Assembly (NCBI GenBank): GCA_965224525.1
Contig: OZ245050.1
Coordinates: 2,728,001-2,792,000 of the forward strand
Source of the DNA: Granulosicoccus sp036478565
GTDB lineage: Bacteria; Pseudomonadota; Gammaproteobacteria; Granulosicoccales; Granulosicoccaceae
Direction: 5' to 3'
Length of the DNA: 64,000 nucleotides
Part shown: positions 36,782 through 45,824 of the stretch, one piece after another
Numbering within the stretch: the stretch's first letter is position 1
Layout of the letters: every line of letters starts with the position of its first letter
Program-made: the position numbers and the translations under genes
The notes under the pieces: model-generated
Seen by the model: only the letters and a program-made list of their open reading frames with translations
What the model was told of the DNA's origin: nothing
The model's database searches: none

Positions 36782-39700
36782 TCAGGCTGCCGCGCGCCCG
36801 GCATCAACCGCAGGCGGCCGTTCATAGTCCTGCCACAATGACAATCTCTTTTCCTCTGCCAATTTCATCGCCTCCATCTTGACGGGACCAAAACCCCGGA
36901 TGGCATCAGGCAATAAAAGAATGGCAACAGCAATATCCACTCGGCTGCCAGTCATTGTCAATGCGTTGTCGTCTTTACTTTCAGCCAATGATTCCTCTTC
37001 AATAGCCGGACTGAATTTCATTGACTGACCAAGGCGATCAAGATCACTCTCGTAGTCGTAGATCAACTGCCGCTCCGCCCGGCGCTCTTTCGACCAACCA
37101 AAAACATCCATCGGCGTACCACGCAACCGTCTGCCGTGTTGCAGAAAATTGAACAGTTTCAATACCCAGGGCCCGAACTCACGCTTGCGCGGTCGACCGT
37201 CAGCACCCTTGCCCGTTAACAGAGGTGGCGCCAGATGAAACGCCAGCCGGGTGTCACCTTCAAATTCTGTGGCCAGTTGCCTCTGAAAAGCAGGCGTGGA
37301 ATACAATCGCGCAACCTCATACTCATCCTTGTAAGCCAACAATTTCGCGTAATTCTGCGCCACTGCTCGTGGCAGGGTTTCATCCAGTTCGAGCGCATTC
37401 GCCTGCTCACGCATACTGGTCACTGCACGCCGGTAGCGTCCCGCCAACGCGGCATCCTGATAGAGCTCCAGGTGTGCAGCACGCAGATCAACCAGTGCGT
37501 CAAGCGATAAATCACCGCAAGACTGCGAATCGTTGAAACTGTCTTCGTTTATTGACACGACGCTTGCGCTCGACTCCCCGGAACCTGTACTCCCATCGGC
37601 TAACGATTGTACCGATGCAGGGTCGAAAGCCAATCGCCGCCCCCAGTTGAACGCGCGCATATTTGACTCGACAGCAACGCCATTCAAATGAATGGCCTGA
37701 TGCAGCGCATCAAGCTGCAAAGGGACCAGGCTCTGTTGCCAGGCATAACCCAGCATCATGATATTGGTGGCAATGGAATCCCCTACCAGTGCCACCGCCA
37801 GCTTGCTGAAAGCGCTGAAGTGGTCACGGCTTCTTGCGTGTTTGGCGATAGTATCAGCGACCGCATCACGACGAAAATCCAGGTCGCGATTATTCACAAA
37901 CGCGGCAACCGGTGTCAATGTGGTATTAACGATGGCATGGGTTCTTGAGGCGTCACACAACACAATACCTTCGCGGGATGCGGCAACCACATCATCCGCC
38001 GCAATTAATACATCGGCACTGCCTGCCACTATGTGAGGGCTGGTTAGCTCGGCAGGTGTGGCGGCCAACCGCACATGGCTCAGGACAGCGCCGCCCTTCT
38101 GCGCCAGACCGGCCATATCAAGAATCATCGACGCCTGCCCGCCGATGTGTGCTGCCATGCCGATAATGCCACCGATGGTCAATACACCGGTTCCACCAAC
38201 ACCGGTAATGGCAATATTCCACGGCCGTTCGCCAAGCGCTGGTATTGACGGCACAGGTAATTCACTGACATCGCCAGCTTCCTGTACCAATCGTTTTTTT
38301 AACTGACCGCCACGAACCGTAACGAACGATGGGCAGAAACCTTTGACGCATGAGTAGTCCTTGTTGCAACTGTTCTGGTTAATGCGACGTTTCCGTCCAA
38401 AGGCGGTTTCCAGTGGCTCGATAGAGATACAGTTGGACTGAACTGAACAATCACCGCAACCTTCACAGACAGCTGCATTTATAAAGAGTCTCTGATCGGG
38501 GTCATCAAGCAATCCACGCTTGCGACGACGCCGTTTTTCGGCTGCACAAGTCTGCACGTAAACAATGGCATTACAGCCTTCCAGTTCGCGCAATTCACGC
38601 TGCACCGCATCCAGCTCATCGCGATGTTCCACCATCACACCGGGTGCCAGCTCTTTTGCATGGAACTGACCCGGATCGTCGGTCACCACATAGATTGGCG
38701 ACACACCTTCCGCATGTAGCTGCCAAGTGACCAGCGCCGGTGACAGTTCACCGTCGACCGACTGCCCGCCTGTCATTGCTACCGCATCGTTGTATAACAC
38801 CTTGTAGGTGATGTTGACTTTTGCCGCCACTGATGCTCGCACTGCCAGTAAACCGGAATGAAAATATGTACCATCACCCAGATTAACAAATCGGTGTTTT
38901 TCATCGCTGAAATGCGAGATGGCGGTCCACGGCACGCCTTCACCGCCCATTTGTGTAAAGGTATCGGTAGCCCGCCCCATCCACTGCACCATGTAGTGAC
39001 AACCAATGCCGGCCATCGCCGTGGAGCCTTTCGGTATTTTGGTTGACGTGTTGTGCGGACAACCCGAACAGAACCACGGTTGCCGCTCAATCGGTGCAAC
39101 ATGCGCCAGTCTCTCATCTGCTCGTCGCTGCAAATACTCAAGCCGCGATTCAATATGTTTCTTCAGCGATTCTTCCAATGGCAAGCGCAATACCCGCATG
39201 GCAATTGCGCGCGCTACCCTTGAGGCCGACAGCGGCATCGACAAAGGCAGCACATGTTGATCATCCGCATCAAACTTGCCGACAATGCGCGGCCGCACAT
39301 CACTGCGCCAGTTGAATAACTGCTGCTTGATCTGGTTTTCAATGATTTCCCGCCTCTCCTCAACCACCAGCACCTCTTCCAGTCCTTCGGAAAAATGACG
39401 GATACCTTCCGGTTCCAGCGGCCAGGGCATACGCACCTTGTAAAGCCGCAAACCAATATGGGCACAGACCGCTGCATCAAGGCCAAGCTCAAGCATGGCT
39501 TGTCGAACATCTTCAAACGCCTTGCCCGATGCAACAATACCTAGCCGCGCCTGCGGCGAATCGATAACCACCTGATCAATTTTATTAGCGCGTGCAAAAG
39601 CCAATGCGGCGTAGGCTTTCTGCTCCTGCAATCGATCATCCTGCACCATAGGTGGGTCAGGCCAACGCAGATTGAGCCCGCCAGCAGGCATTGCGAAGTC

Positions 39701-40372
39701 CTCTGGCAGAACGAAGGGCCGATTTTCATGGCTGATATCAACCACAGCGCTGGTTTCGATCGTATCGGATATGACCTTCATACCTACCCAGCAACCCGAG
39801 TAACGCGACATAGCAATACCAAACAAACCAACTTCTATGAATTCATGGATTGAAGAGGGGTACAACATCGGGATGATTGCCGCCATAAACGCATGATCAG
39901 ACTGATGTGGCAGAGTTGACGACTTTGCGGCATGATCATCACCGGCGATGCAAAGTACACCGCCGTGTTTTGAGGATCCAGCAGCATTGCCATGCTTGAA
40001 CACATCACCACAGCGATCAACGCCCGGGCCTTTGCCATACCAAATGCCCAGCACACCTTCTCGATTAGCCTGCGCTGACAGCGGCACTTGCTGAGTGCCC
40101 CAGATTGCAGTGGCGGCAAGATCTTCATTGACACCCGGTTGAAAACGAATATCCAACGATTCAAGATGTGTCTGTGCCAGTGCAAGCTGTTGGTCGTAGG
40201 CACCCAGCGGAGAACCACGATAGCCGGTGACAAAGGCTGCGGTGTTAAGCCCGGCGGCTCGATCGCGGCGCATTTGCGCCATTGGCAAGCGCACCAGCGC
40301 CTGTGTCCCGTTCATGAACACCTGACCACTGATCGCCGAGTACTTGTCTTCAAGAAGGTGGGTCATTTGCAT
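36782..40372 (-). CDS. Fused indolepyruvate ferredoxin oxidoreductase
   Basis: 1196 residues, the single-chain form that fuses alpha, ferredoxin-like and gamma-type parts. Seen features: N-terminal pyrimidine-binding part (VTGYRGSPLGAYDQQL), a TPP-binding part with GIGCHYMVQWMGRATDTF and LGDGTYFHSGLLAVRA, an iron-sulfur segment VCEGCGDCSVQSNC followed by CNKDYSCVKGFCPSF, and the gamma domain NIAITGVGGTGVLTIGGIIG. It oxidatively decarboxylates aryl or branched 2-oxo acids, giving acyl-CoA and reduced ferredoxin. AGGAG precedes ATG 40372. It marks a change to higher-GC sequence and stands alone as a gene. Confidence 0.93.
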   Translation of the reverse strand: MQMTHLLEDKYSAISGQVFMNGTQALVRLPMAQMRRDRAAGLNTAAFVTGYRGSPLGAYDQQLALAQTHLESLDIRFQPGVNEDLAATAIWGTQQVPLSAQANREGVLGIWYGKGPGVDRCGDVFKHGNAAGSSKHGGVLCIAGDDHAAKSSTLPHQSDHAFMAAIIPMLYPSSIHEFIEVGLFGIAMSRYSGCWVGMKVISDTIETSAVVDISHENRPFVLPEDFAMPAGGLNLRWPDPPMVQDDRLQEQKAYAALAFARANKIDQVVIDSPQARLGIVASGKAFEDVRQAMLELGLDAAVCAHIGLRLYKVRMPWPLEPEGIRHFSEGLEEVLVVEERREIIENQIKQQLFNWRSDVRPRIVGKFDADDQHVLPLSMPLSASRVARAIAMRVLRLPLEESLKKHIESRLEYLQRRADERLAHVAPIERQPWFCSGCPHNTSTKIPKGSTAMAGIGCHYMVQWMGRATDTFTQMGGEGVPWTAISHFSDEKHRFVNLGDGTYFHSGLLAVRASVAAKVNITYKVLYNDAVAMTGGQSVDGELSPALVTWQLHAEGVSPIYVVTDDPGQFHAKELAPGVMVEHRDELDAVQRELRELEGCNAIVYVQTCAAEKRRRRKRGLLDDPDQRLFINAAVCEGCGDCSVQSNCISIEPLETAFGRKRRINQNSCNKDYSCVKGFCPSFVTVRGGQLKKRLVQEAGDVSELPVPSIPALGERPWNIAITGVGGTGVLTIGGIIGMAAHIGGQASMILDMAGLAQKGGAVLSHVRLAATPAELTSPHIVAGSADVLIAADDVVAASREGIVLCDASRTHAIVNTTLTPVAAFVNNRDLDFRRDAVADTIAKHARSRDHFSAFSKLAVALVGDSIATNIMMLGYAWQQSLVPLQLDALHQAIHLNGVAVESNMRAFNWGRRLAFDPASVQSLADGSTGSGESSASVVSINEDSFNDSQSCGDLSLDALVDLRAAHLELYQDAALAGRYRRAVTSMREQANALELDETLPRAVAQNYAKLLAYKDEYEVARLYSTPAFQRQLATEFEGDTRLAFHLAPPLLTGKGADGRPRKREFGPWVLKLFNFLQHGRRLRGTPMDVFGWSKERRAERQLIYDYESDLDRLGQSMKFSPAIEEESLAESKDDNALTMTGSRVDIAVAILLLPDAIRGFGPVKMEAMKLAEEKRLSLWQDYERPPAVDAGRAAA

Positions 40373-40554
40373 GACAGTCTCCTACGCCTGATAACGCTTA
40401 ACCTATACAGGCTTTGCATACAGGCATCATTTTGCCCAGATATCACCGGTTACCGGGATTTCGCCCATCCAGTGTACAGCGAACTTGCGTAACTCCGTCA
40501 ACAGTCTCATGCTTTGAGCATTGTCTGCTTGCAGAGTTCAGGAGCTTTGACCCC

Positions 40555-40950
40555 ATGCCGAAATTCATTCATACCATGATTCGGGTTCTCGACCTGGAGC
40601 GATCGATCACGTTCTACCGGAAAGCTTTCGCTTTTGAGGAATCGTACCGACTGGATTTTTCGAATTTCACATTGGTGTACTTACGTAATTCCGAAACCAG
40701 CGCCGAGATTGAACTGACGCTGAACAAGGAACGCACAGAGCCCTACGACCTGGGAGACGGCTACGGACATGTGGCTTTTGTAGTGGATGATCTGGACGAA
40801 ACACATACTCAATTTACAACCGACGGCCTGGAGCCAAAAGACATTGTAGATTTTGCGCCGGATGGTGAACAAATCGCTCGTTTCTTTTTCTGCACAGACC
40901 CGGACGGATATTCGATCGAGGTGTTGCAAAAGCACGGCCATTTCAAATAG
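40555..40950 (+). CDS. Glyoxalase I / VOC family protein
   Basis: 131 residues from ATG 40555, with AGGAG about 10 bases upstream. It has two beta-alpha-beta-beta-beta halves of the vicinal oxygen chelate fold: FIHTMIRVLDLERSITFYRK with a candidate metal-ligand His, SAEIELTLNKE (Glu), GYGHVAFVVDDLDE (His) and DPDGYSIEVLQ (Glu). These four ligands and the length fit lactoylglutathione lyase (methylglyoxal detoxification), but the sequence is divergent from classic GloA, so another VOC enzyme remains possible. Confidence 0.8.
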   Translation: MPKFIHTMIRVLDLERSITFYRKAFAFEESYRLDFSNFTLVYLRNSETSAEIELTLNKERTEPYDLGDGYGHVAFVVDDLDETHTQFTTDGLEPKDIVDFAPDGEQIARFFFCTDPDGYSIEVLQKHGHFK

Positions 40951-41099
40951 ACACGCTACCAGGGCAGATTCTTCAAGTCCGCTCACCTCATTGCCATTCA
41001 CCAGCGCAAGTTTAGTAGAAATGCCTCCGGCATCTGCTATTACCAAATTGCCGGCTCTTCGGATACACTGACTTGACAAAACCAACAGAGAGACAATAC

Positions 41100-41462
41100 A
41101 TGGCACTCGAAGACACGGTATGCACATTGGTACCTTACTTTACTGTTCAGGATGGCAAACTGGATGAATTCAAGGCACTGGGTGAGCAAATGGTTGAAAG
41201 GACGCGCTCAGAAAAAGATGTCGTTTTTTACGGCTTCAGTTTTAGTGGACAGCTGGCACATTGCCGGGAAGGCTATGCCAGTGCAGATGCCATCCTTGCG
41301 CATCTGGAAAATGTTGACAGCCTGCTAAAGCAAGCGCTGGCAATTGCAAGCCTGGACAAACTCGAAGTGCATGCCCCGGCTGCCGAGGTATCTAAACTGC
41401 AAGAGCCGTTGAAAGGGCTCAATCCGGTCTTTTATACTATGGAAAATGGGTTCAGGCGGTAA
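41100..41462 (+). CDS. Dimeric alpha-beta barrel (ABM-like) protein
   Basis: 120 residues from ATG 41100. VCTLVPYFTVQDGKLDEFKA at the N-terminus and VVFYGFSFSGQLAHCREGYA in the middle match small ABM/EthD-like dimeric ferredoxin-fold proteins, which act as monooxygenases or stress proteins. A TTG at 41073 is an unlikely earlier start. No partner gene shows the substrate. It converges on the GST gene. Confidence 0.55.
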   Translation: MALEDTVCTLVPYFTVQDGKLDEFKALGEQMVERTRSEKDVVFYGFSFSGQLAHCREGYASADAILAHLENVDSLLKQALAIASLDKLEVHAPAAEVSKLQEPLKGLNPVFYTMENGFRR

Positions 41463-41533
41463 TTACAATTTATTGCAAGCAATAGTACTGATATCTCTCG
41501 AGGCCCAGCGTATCAAGCAATACTGGTAGATAC

Positions 41534-42157
41534 CTATATCGGTTTCATTTTCTGACGGATCAGCGCCAGCTTTACTGCAGTGTTCGACTGCATGCGCTGC
41601 CGGTGTTTCGCCAGTGCCGGAAAATCATGTATCGACATAGGTGTTTGCTCTATCCAGCGAGTCAGCACATGTAAATACGCGTCGGCAAACGTCTGCCGAC
41701 CGAGTAACCAGTCTCCGTCACTGTCCTGCAACTGACGGTTCAAACGATCAAAGTGAGCTCGTAATTTCACATAGGCATTCGCCTTGACTTCATCGCGGGC
41801 AGCCCTGCTGGCAGCAAAATTCTGTACAGCAAAATGCGGTGCAAAATCGCCGTAAACCGCGGTGGCCATATAGCTCAAGGCCTCCGCCTCTTTGCGACCG
41901 ACAACTGTGTCGCGAGCGTTTTTTGTCTTACCCCAGGTCGCTCCAAGGTATTCCAGAATAGCGACCGTTTCGGTCAACACATCGCCATCTTCAAAAGCCA
42001 GTGATGGCACTTTACCGGTTGCATTTATAGCCAGGTATTCGGGTTTATGGTGGTCACCAAAGGCAAGATTGTTGATCTCTACCGGGGCATTCAGCCACGC
42101 CACAGCGATGTTTGGTGCCAATGCACAAGTCCCCGGCATGGTATACAGCGTTGGCAT
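41534..42157 (-). CDS. Glutathione S-transferase family protein
   Basis: 207 residues, two-domain GST. The thioredoxin-like N-domain starts MPTLYTMPGTCALAPNIAVA with the catalytic-type Ser/Cys region, and ATGKVPSLAFEDGDVLTET holds the cis-Pro and the glutathione-contacting Glu-Thr pair. The helical C-domain has LLGRQTFADAYLHVLTRWI. It resembles beta-class or GstA-like enzymes. The substrate is unknown. Confidence 0.88.
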   Translation of the reverse strand: MPTLYTMPGTCALAPNIAVAWLNAPVEINNLAFGDHHKPEYLAINATGKVPSLAFEDGDVLTETVAILEYLGATWGKTKNARDTVVGRKEAEALSYMATAVYGDFAPHFAVQNFAASRAARDEVKANAYVKLRAHFDRLNRQLQDSDGDWLLGRQTFADAYLHVLTRWIEQTPMSIHDFPALAKHRQRMQSNTAVKLALIRQKMKPI

Positions 42158-42363
42158 GATCTCTCCCTGGGTTCAAACCACTGGCATTACAATTAAATTC
42201 GGGGTTGGTAGTACGGCATGCAGGCTGTCGGCGTAACAATCCTGTGCTTTAGAAACAACTCGCACCCGAGTACTATTGTGCAGCACAATAACAAGTACCG
42301 GGCAAGCAATAACGCCCAATATTTACGTACCCTCTTTAAACATTCAGATTACGAGGCAATTAG

Positions 42364-42789
42364 ATGACAAACGTGGACAACGCTATTGGAAGCTGCCTGT
42401 GCAGCGCGGTTAAAATCAAGGTTCTGAAAATGAGCAACAGTGTCGGCGCTTGTCATTGCAGCATTTGCCGAAAATGGACAGGTGGCCCTTTTCTGGCGGT
42501 CGATTGCGGCAATAGTGTTCAGCTTACGGGTGACGAAAACATATCAACATTTAATTCGTCTGAATGGGCGGAGCGTGGTTTTTGTAACAAGTGTGGCACG
42601 CATCTATTCTACAAGCTAAAGCAGACCGGCCAGTATATTATGTCTGCCGGGATCTTCGAAGACTCCGCTGATCTGAATTTCGACCACCAGATATTCATCG
42701 ATGAAAAACCCGCTTACTACGACTTTTCAAATAATACAAAAAACATGACGGGTGAGCAGGTATTCGCACAATTCACGTCAAGCACATAG
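42364..42789 (+). CDS. GFA family (glutathione-dependent formaldehyde-activating-like) protein
   Basis: 141 residues with the Zn-binding cysteine set of the GFA/Mss4-like fold: GSCLCSAVKIK, GACHCSICRKWTGGPF and GFCNKCGTHLFYKL. Most members have unknown substrates; formaldehyde-glutathione adduct formation is only shown for a few. The gene is convergent with the EVE-domain gene 18 bases away. Confidence 0.85.
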   Translation: MTNVDNAIGSCLCSAVKIKVLKMSNSVGACHCSICRKWTGGPFLAVDCGNSVQLTGDENISTFNSSEWAERGFCNKCGTHLFYKLKQTGQYIMSAGIFEDSADLNFDHQIFIDEKPAYYDFSNNTKNMTGEQVFAQFTSST

Positions 42790-42807
42790 CGGCTGTGGAA
42801 TCAAATG

Positions 42808-43269
42808 TCATTGACCCATCGCCAGCACAGTTGTCCATTGCTTTTCAGTTACAGCTTGTATGGACAATCGATTCCCTTTGCGTAGCAAGGCCATCTTGCC
42901 TAGCCGTTTAACCGTGCGCATCTCAGATAACGAAATAACATCCTTGAATTTTTCAAGGTATTTTACATCGACCATAACCCAGCGAGGGTTTTCTGCAGTG
43001 GCCTTTGCATCGTAATATTTTTGCTTCGGGTCGAGCGCCGTAAAATCCGGATAGGCCTCCTTGACGACTTCCACAATGCCAACGACACCCGGCACCTTGC
43101 AACTGGAGTGATAGAAAAACCCAAGATCACCTTTTTTCATCTCATCGCGCATCAGATTGCGCGCCTGATAATTGCGAATCCCATCCCAATGGTCTCGCTT
43201 ACCCTTGAGGCTGCAAAGATCATCGATACTAAAAGCATCCGGCTCCGATTTGAACAACCAGTATTTCAT
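42808..43269 (-). CDS. EVE domain protein
   Basis: 153 residues from ATG 43269; a GTG at 43305 would add 12 residues without homology. The EVE/PUA-like fold is shown by MKYWLFKSEPDAFSIDDL, WDGIRNYQARNLMRDEMKKG, DLGFFYHSSCKVPGVVGIVE and WVMVDVKYL. EVE proteins are thought to bind modified bases in RNA or DNA; the cellular role is unknown. Confidence 0.9.
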   Translation of the reverse strand: MKYWLFKSEPDAFSIDDLCSLKGKRDHWDGIRNYQARNLMRDEMKKGDLGFFYHSSCKVPGVVGIVEVVKEAYPDFTALDPKQKYYDAKATAENPRWVMVDVKYLEKFKDVISLSEMRTVKRLGKMALLRKGNRLSIQAVTEKQWTTVLAMGQ

Positions 43270-43386
43270 TGTCTGGATAGCCTGCGTTGAACCTGTGGCA
43301 GCCACAATAGTACCCGGCGACTATGCGGCATGGAAGCGGCATTGGCGTCACACCAAACGAATTCTGAATAACAGGCACCCGTTCGA

Positions 43387-44481
43387 CTAACGAGCCAGGC
43401 TGATCGCAATGCCGCCCCACACAGGCGAACTGGCATCAAGCCGGTCAATTTCAGGCGTTTTGGCCCGAAGAAACGTACTAACGCGCACACGATTCGGCAG
43501 TTCGATGCTGACACCAAACCACGCTTCCGCAACCCAGTCCTGCAGCTCATTGCGATTGAAAGACACAGCACTATCGCGAAATTGACCTTGCAGTAAAGCA
43601 TTGTACAGTCGAAAACTGATCGATCCGCCCGCATAGATAAACACCTCGGCACGACCTTGCGCCGTCACAACAACATTAGCGGGAGCCCCCAGACTGATGT
43701 ATTCCGCCTGATGCGGATTGAACGTCCACCAAGGTTTGTTTAACCTGCCCCAGCGCCAGTTGAATCCGCCAGCTATATCGGAAACATAACCAATATTGGC
43801 TTCCGCCGTCGTTTTGAACTCATAGCCAAAGCCAGAAGAGTTGCTGCCCAGTAGTAAGGTTTTTTGCAAACCCAATGAATATTTCACTGTTAGTTCACCA
43901 CCGGCAGAAATCTGATGCTGCCACCCTAGTGGTTTAACGCCTCCGGTCACGTCATGTATGCTGGACTGTATATCTTCAGCCCAGGGCAACCCAAGCAACC
44001 CCACCGTTAAGGTAGACTGCAAAGAGGCTTTCCTGCCTGGAAAAACTCGCTGCTGGCTGCTGGCCAGAAAAAACAGACTGGCAAAAGGATGTTCATCCGG
44101 TTGAGGCACCGCCAGGCCAATAACTTCAGGTGTAAACAGTGTGAAGCCGAATTCAAGCGAATGCAGAGAAAACTGTTTGCCATTTGCATAGGCCTGATTG
44201 CCTGCCACCCGTAGATCTATCCACTGCCGCACCGCATCAAGCGACCAGGGATGACGAATAGCCCTGGAACCCGATAGAGACACCGCCAATCCACCTGTGT
44301 AGTCACGGTCGCGCCTGGCACCGGACAACAAATCGTTGTCCACATGCAAGGACCAACCACTGTTGTTCGGTTCCAGGTAGCCGCCGGTATATTCAGCGGA
44401 AGTATCTCCAACCACAAACAATAAGGCGGCCACCAGTGCAAAACGCGCTATCAAGGCTTCCATTAACATGGGTGCCAGCAT
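43387..44481 (-). CDS. LpxR-like outer-membrane protein (lipid A deacylase family, DUF2219)
   Basis: 364 residues with a signal peptide (about 1-29, ending DTSA). The LpxR-family pattern is visible: LHVDNDLLSGARRDRDYTGG, FTLFTPEVIGLAVPQPDEHP, then alternating amphipathic strands ending in a C-terminal aromatic-poor ISLAR. LpxR removes the 3' acyloxyacyl group of lipid A in a Ca-dependent manner. Catalytic residues cannot be confirmed by eye, so the activity is inferred from family only. Confidence 0.75.
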   Translation of the reverse strand: MLAPMLMEALIARFALVAALLFVVGDTSAEYTGGYLEPNNSGWSLHVDNDLLSGARRDRDYTGGLAVSLSGSRAIRHPWSLDAVRQWIDLRVAGNQAYANGKQFSLHSLEFGFTLFTPEVIGLAVPQPDEHPFASLFFLASSQQRVFPGRKASLQSTLTVGLLGLPWAEDIQSSIHDVTGGVKPLGWQHQISAGGELTVKYSLGLQKTLLLGSNSSGFGYEFKTTAEANIGYVSDIAGGFNWRWGRLNKPWWTFNPHQAEYISLGAPANVVVTAQGRAEVFIYAGGSISFRLYNALLQGQFRDSAVSFNRNELQDWVAEAWFGVSIELPNRVRVSTFLRAKTPEIDRLDASSPVWGGIAISLAR

Positions 44482-44625
44482 GGATAACTGTCTTTACACC
44501 GACTTCGTCGCCGTCCTACAAATTGGTATACAAGGCCGCAAAACCGTGTCACAGGATTCTCGAAAGCCGCCCTTTCCAGGTGAGAAACGGAGCTGTACCA
44601 GCATTGCCAACGACTAAATATTTGG

Positions 44626-44705
44626 AATATCCGGGCTATTTACGGTAATGTCATTGTCACACTCGCCCGCCCGATCCGGACTGTTCGCTTAAATATCCGG
44701 TCTAT
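44626..44705. repeat. Pair of 14-bp direct repeats upstream of the TRAP operon
   Basis: AATATCCGGGCTAT (44626-44639) and AATATCCGGTCTAT (44692-44705) differ at one base and start 66 bases apart. A partial third copy, GATATCCG, lies at 44713-44720. They sit 38 to 117 bases before the start codon of the binding-protein gene, where an activator or repressor would bind. Confidence 0.5.
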
Positions 44706-44742
44706 GCGTAGCGATATCCGTAAATGACAGGAGAAATTTACC

Positions 44743-45780
44743 TTGATCAAGCGATTGTCCGGCCTGACGCTATTGGCAACTCTGGTGGCTGGTTTAGCAC
44801 TTCCCGGCTTTGCAAATGCACAGGAAGTCACTTTGAAACTTCACCAGTTTCTGCCACCGCCAGCCAGGATTCCCGCAGATATTCTCAAACCCTGGGCAGC
44901 CGGTGTCGAGGAAGCTTCAGAGGGTCGGATCAAGATTGAACACTTTGATGCCATGGCTTTGGGCGGCAAACCACCAGAATTGATGGATCAGGCACGCGAT
45001 GGCGTGGTCGATATCATCATGACGCTGGGCGGATACACTCCCGGACGATTTCCAAAATCGGAAGTCTTTGAATTACCTTTCATCATGAAAGACTCGATCG
45101 CCACATCAAAAGCCTATTGGGAAATGGTCGAGACAACCTTGCAGGAAGAAGAATTCAAGGATGTTCAGATTCTTGGTGCATGGGTTCACGGGCCGGGTGT
45201 ACTTCACACCAAAGACCCGGTTAATACACTGGCAGACATGCAAGGCAAGAAAATTCGCGGGCCCACACGCATGATCAATGACCTGCTAAAAGAGCTCGGA
45301 GCGACACCTGTTGGTATGCCGGTACCTGCCATACCTGAAGCCCTGTCCAAAGGGGTTATCGATGGCACAGTCATTCCATGGGAAATTACCACGGCGCTAA
45401 AGCTGCCTGAGCTGGTAGGCAATCATGCCGAGATAGCTGGTGACACGGCCCTCTATACAGCCACCTTTGTACTGGCGATGAACAAGGCAAAATTCGACAG
45501 TCTGCCAGACGATCTGAGAGCGATATTGGCAGAACATTCCGGCATGAAACTGGCAACGCTTGCGGCGACTGTGATGCAAGCCGGTGACGCGCCAGCACGT
45601 GCCATTGCCACAGAGAACGGCAACACCATTGTCACACTCGATGAAGCAGAAGTGGCCAAATGGAAGGCCGCCGCCATGCCTGTACGTGAACGCTGGATTG
45701 CGCAAATGAAAGAACGCAATATCGATGGCGCGGCACTCATTGCTGAAGCCGAAGCACTGATCGAAAAACACGCTGAGTAA
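44743..45780 (+). CDS. TRAP transporter substrate-binding protein (DctP family)
   Basis: 345 residues starting at TTG 44743, preceded by AGGAG with 9-base spacing. The signal peptide (about 1-26) ends PGFANAQ. Family features: PPELMDQARDGVVDIIMTLG, VHGPGVLHTKDPV, GKKIRGPTRMINDLLKELGA and IDGTVIPWEITTALKLPELV. It captures an organic acid, probably via a conserved Arg, in the periplasm and hands it to the DctQM-type permease encoded two genes downstream. The nearby flavin monooxygenase suggests an aromatic or heterocyclic acid; this is inference. Confidence 0.93.
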   Translation: MIKRLSGLTLLATLVAGLALPGFANAQEVTLKLHQFLPPPARIPADILKPWAAGVEEASEGRIKIEHFDAMALGGKPPELMDQARDGVVDIIMTLGGYTPGRFPKSEVFELPFIMKDSIATSKAYWEMVETTLQEEEFKDVQILGAWVHGPGVLHTKDPVNTLADMQGKKIRGPTRMINDLLKELGATPVGMPVPAIPEALSKGVIDGTVIPWEITTALKLPELVGNHAEIAGDTALYTATFVLAMNKAKFDSLPDDLRAILAEHSGMKLATLAATVMQAGDAPARAIATENGNTIVTLDEAEVAKWKAAAMPVRERWIAQMKERNIDGAALIAEAEALIEKHAE

Positions 45781-45824
45781 GCGGTCACCGCAAGCACTGA
45801 CCACTAGATCAACAGAAAGCTGCA

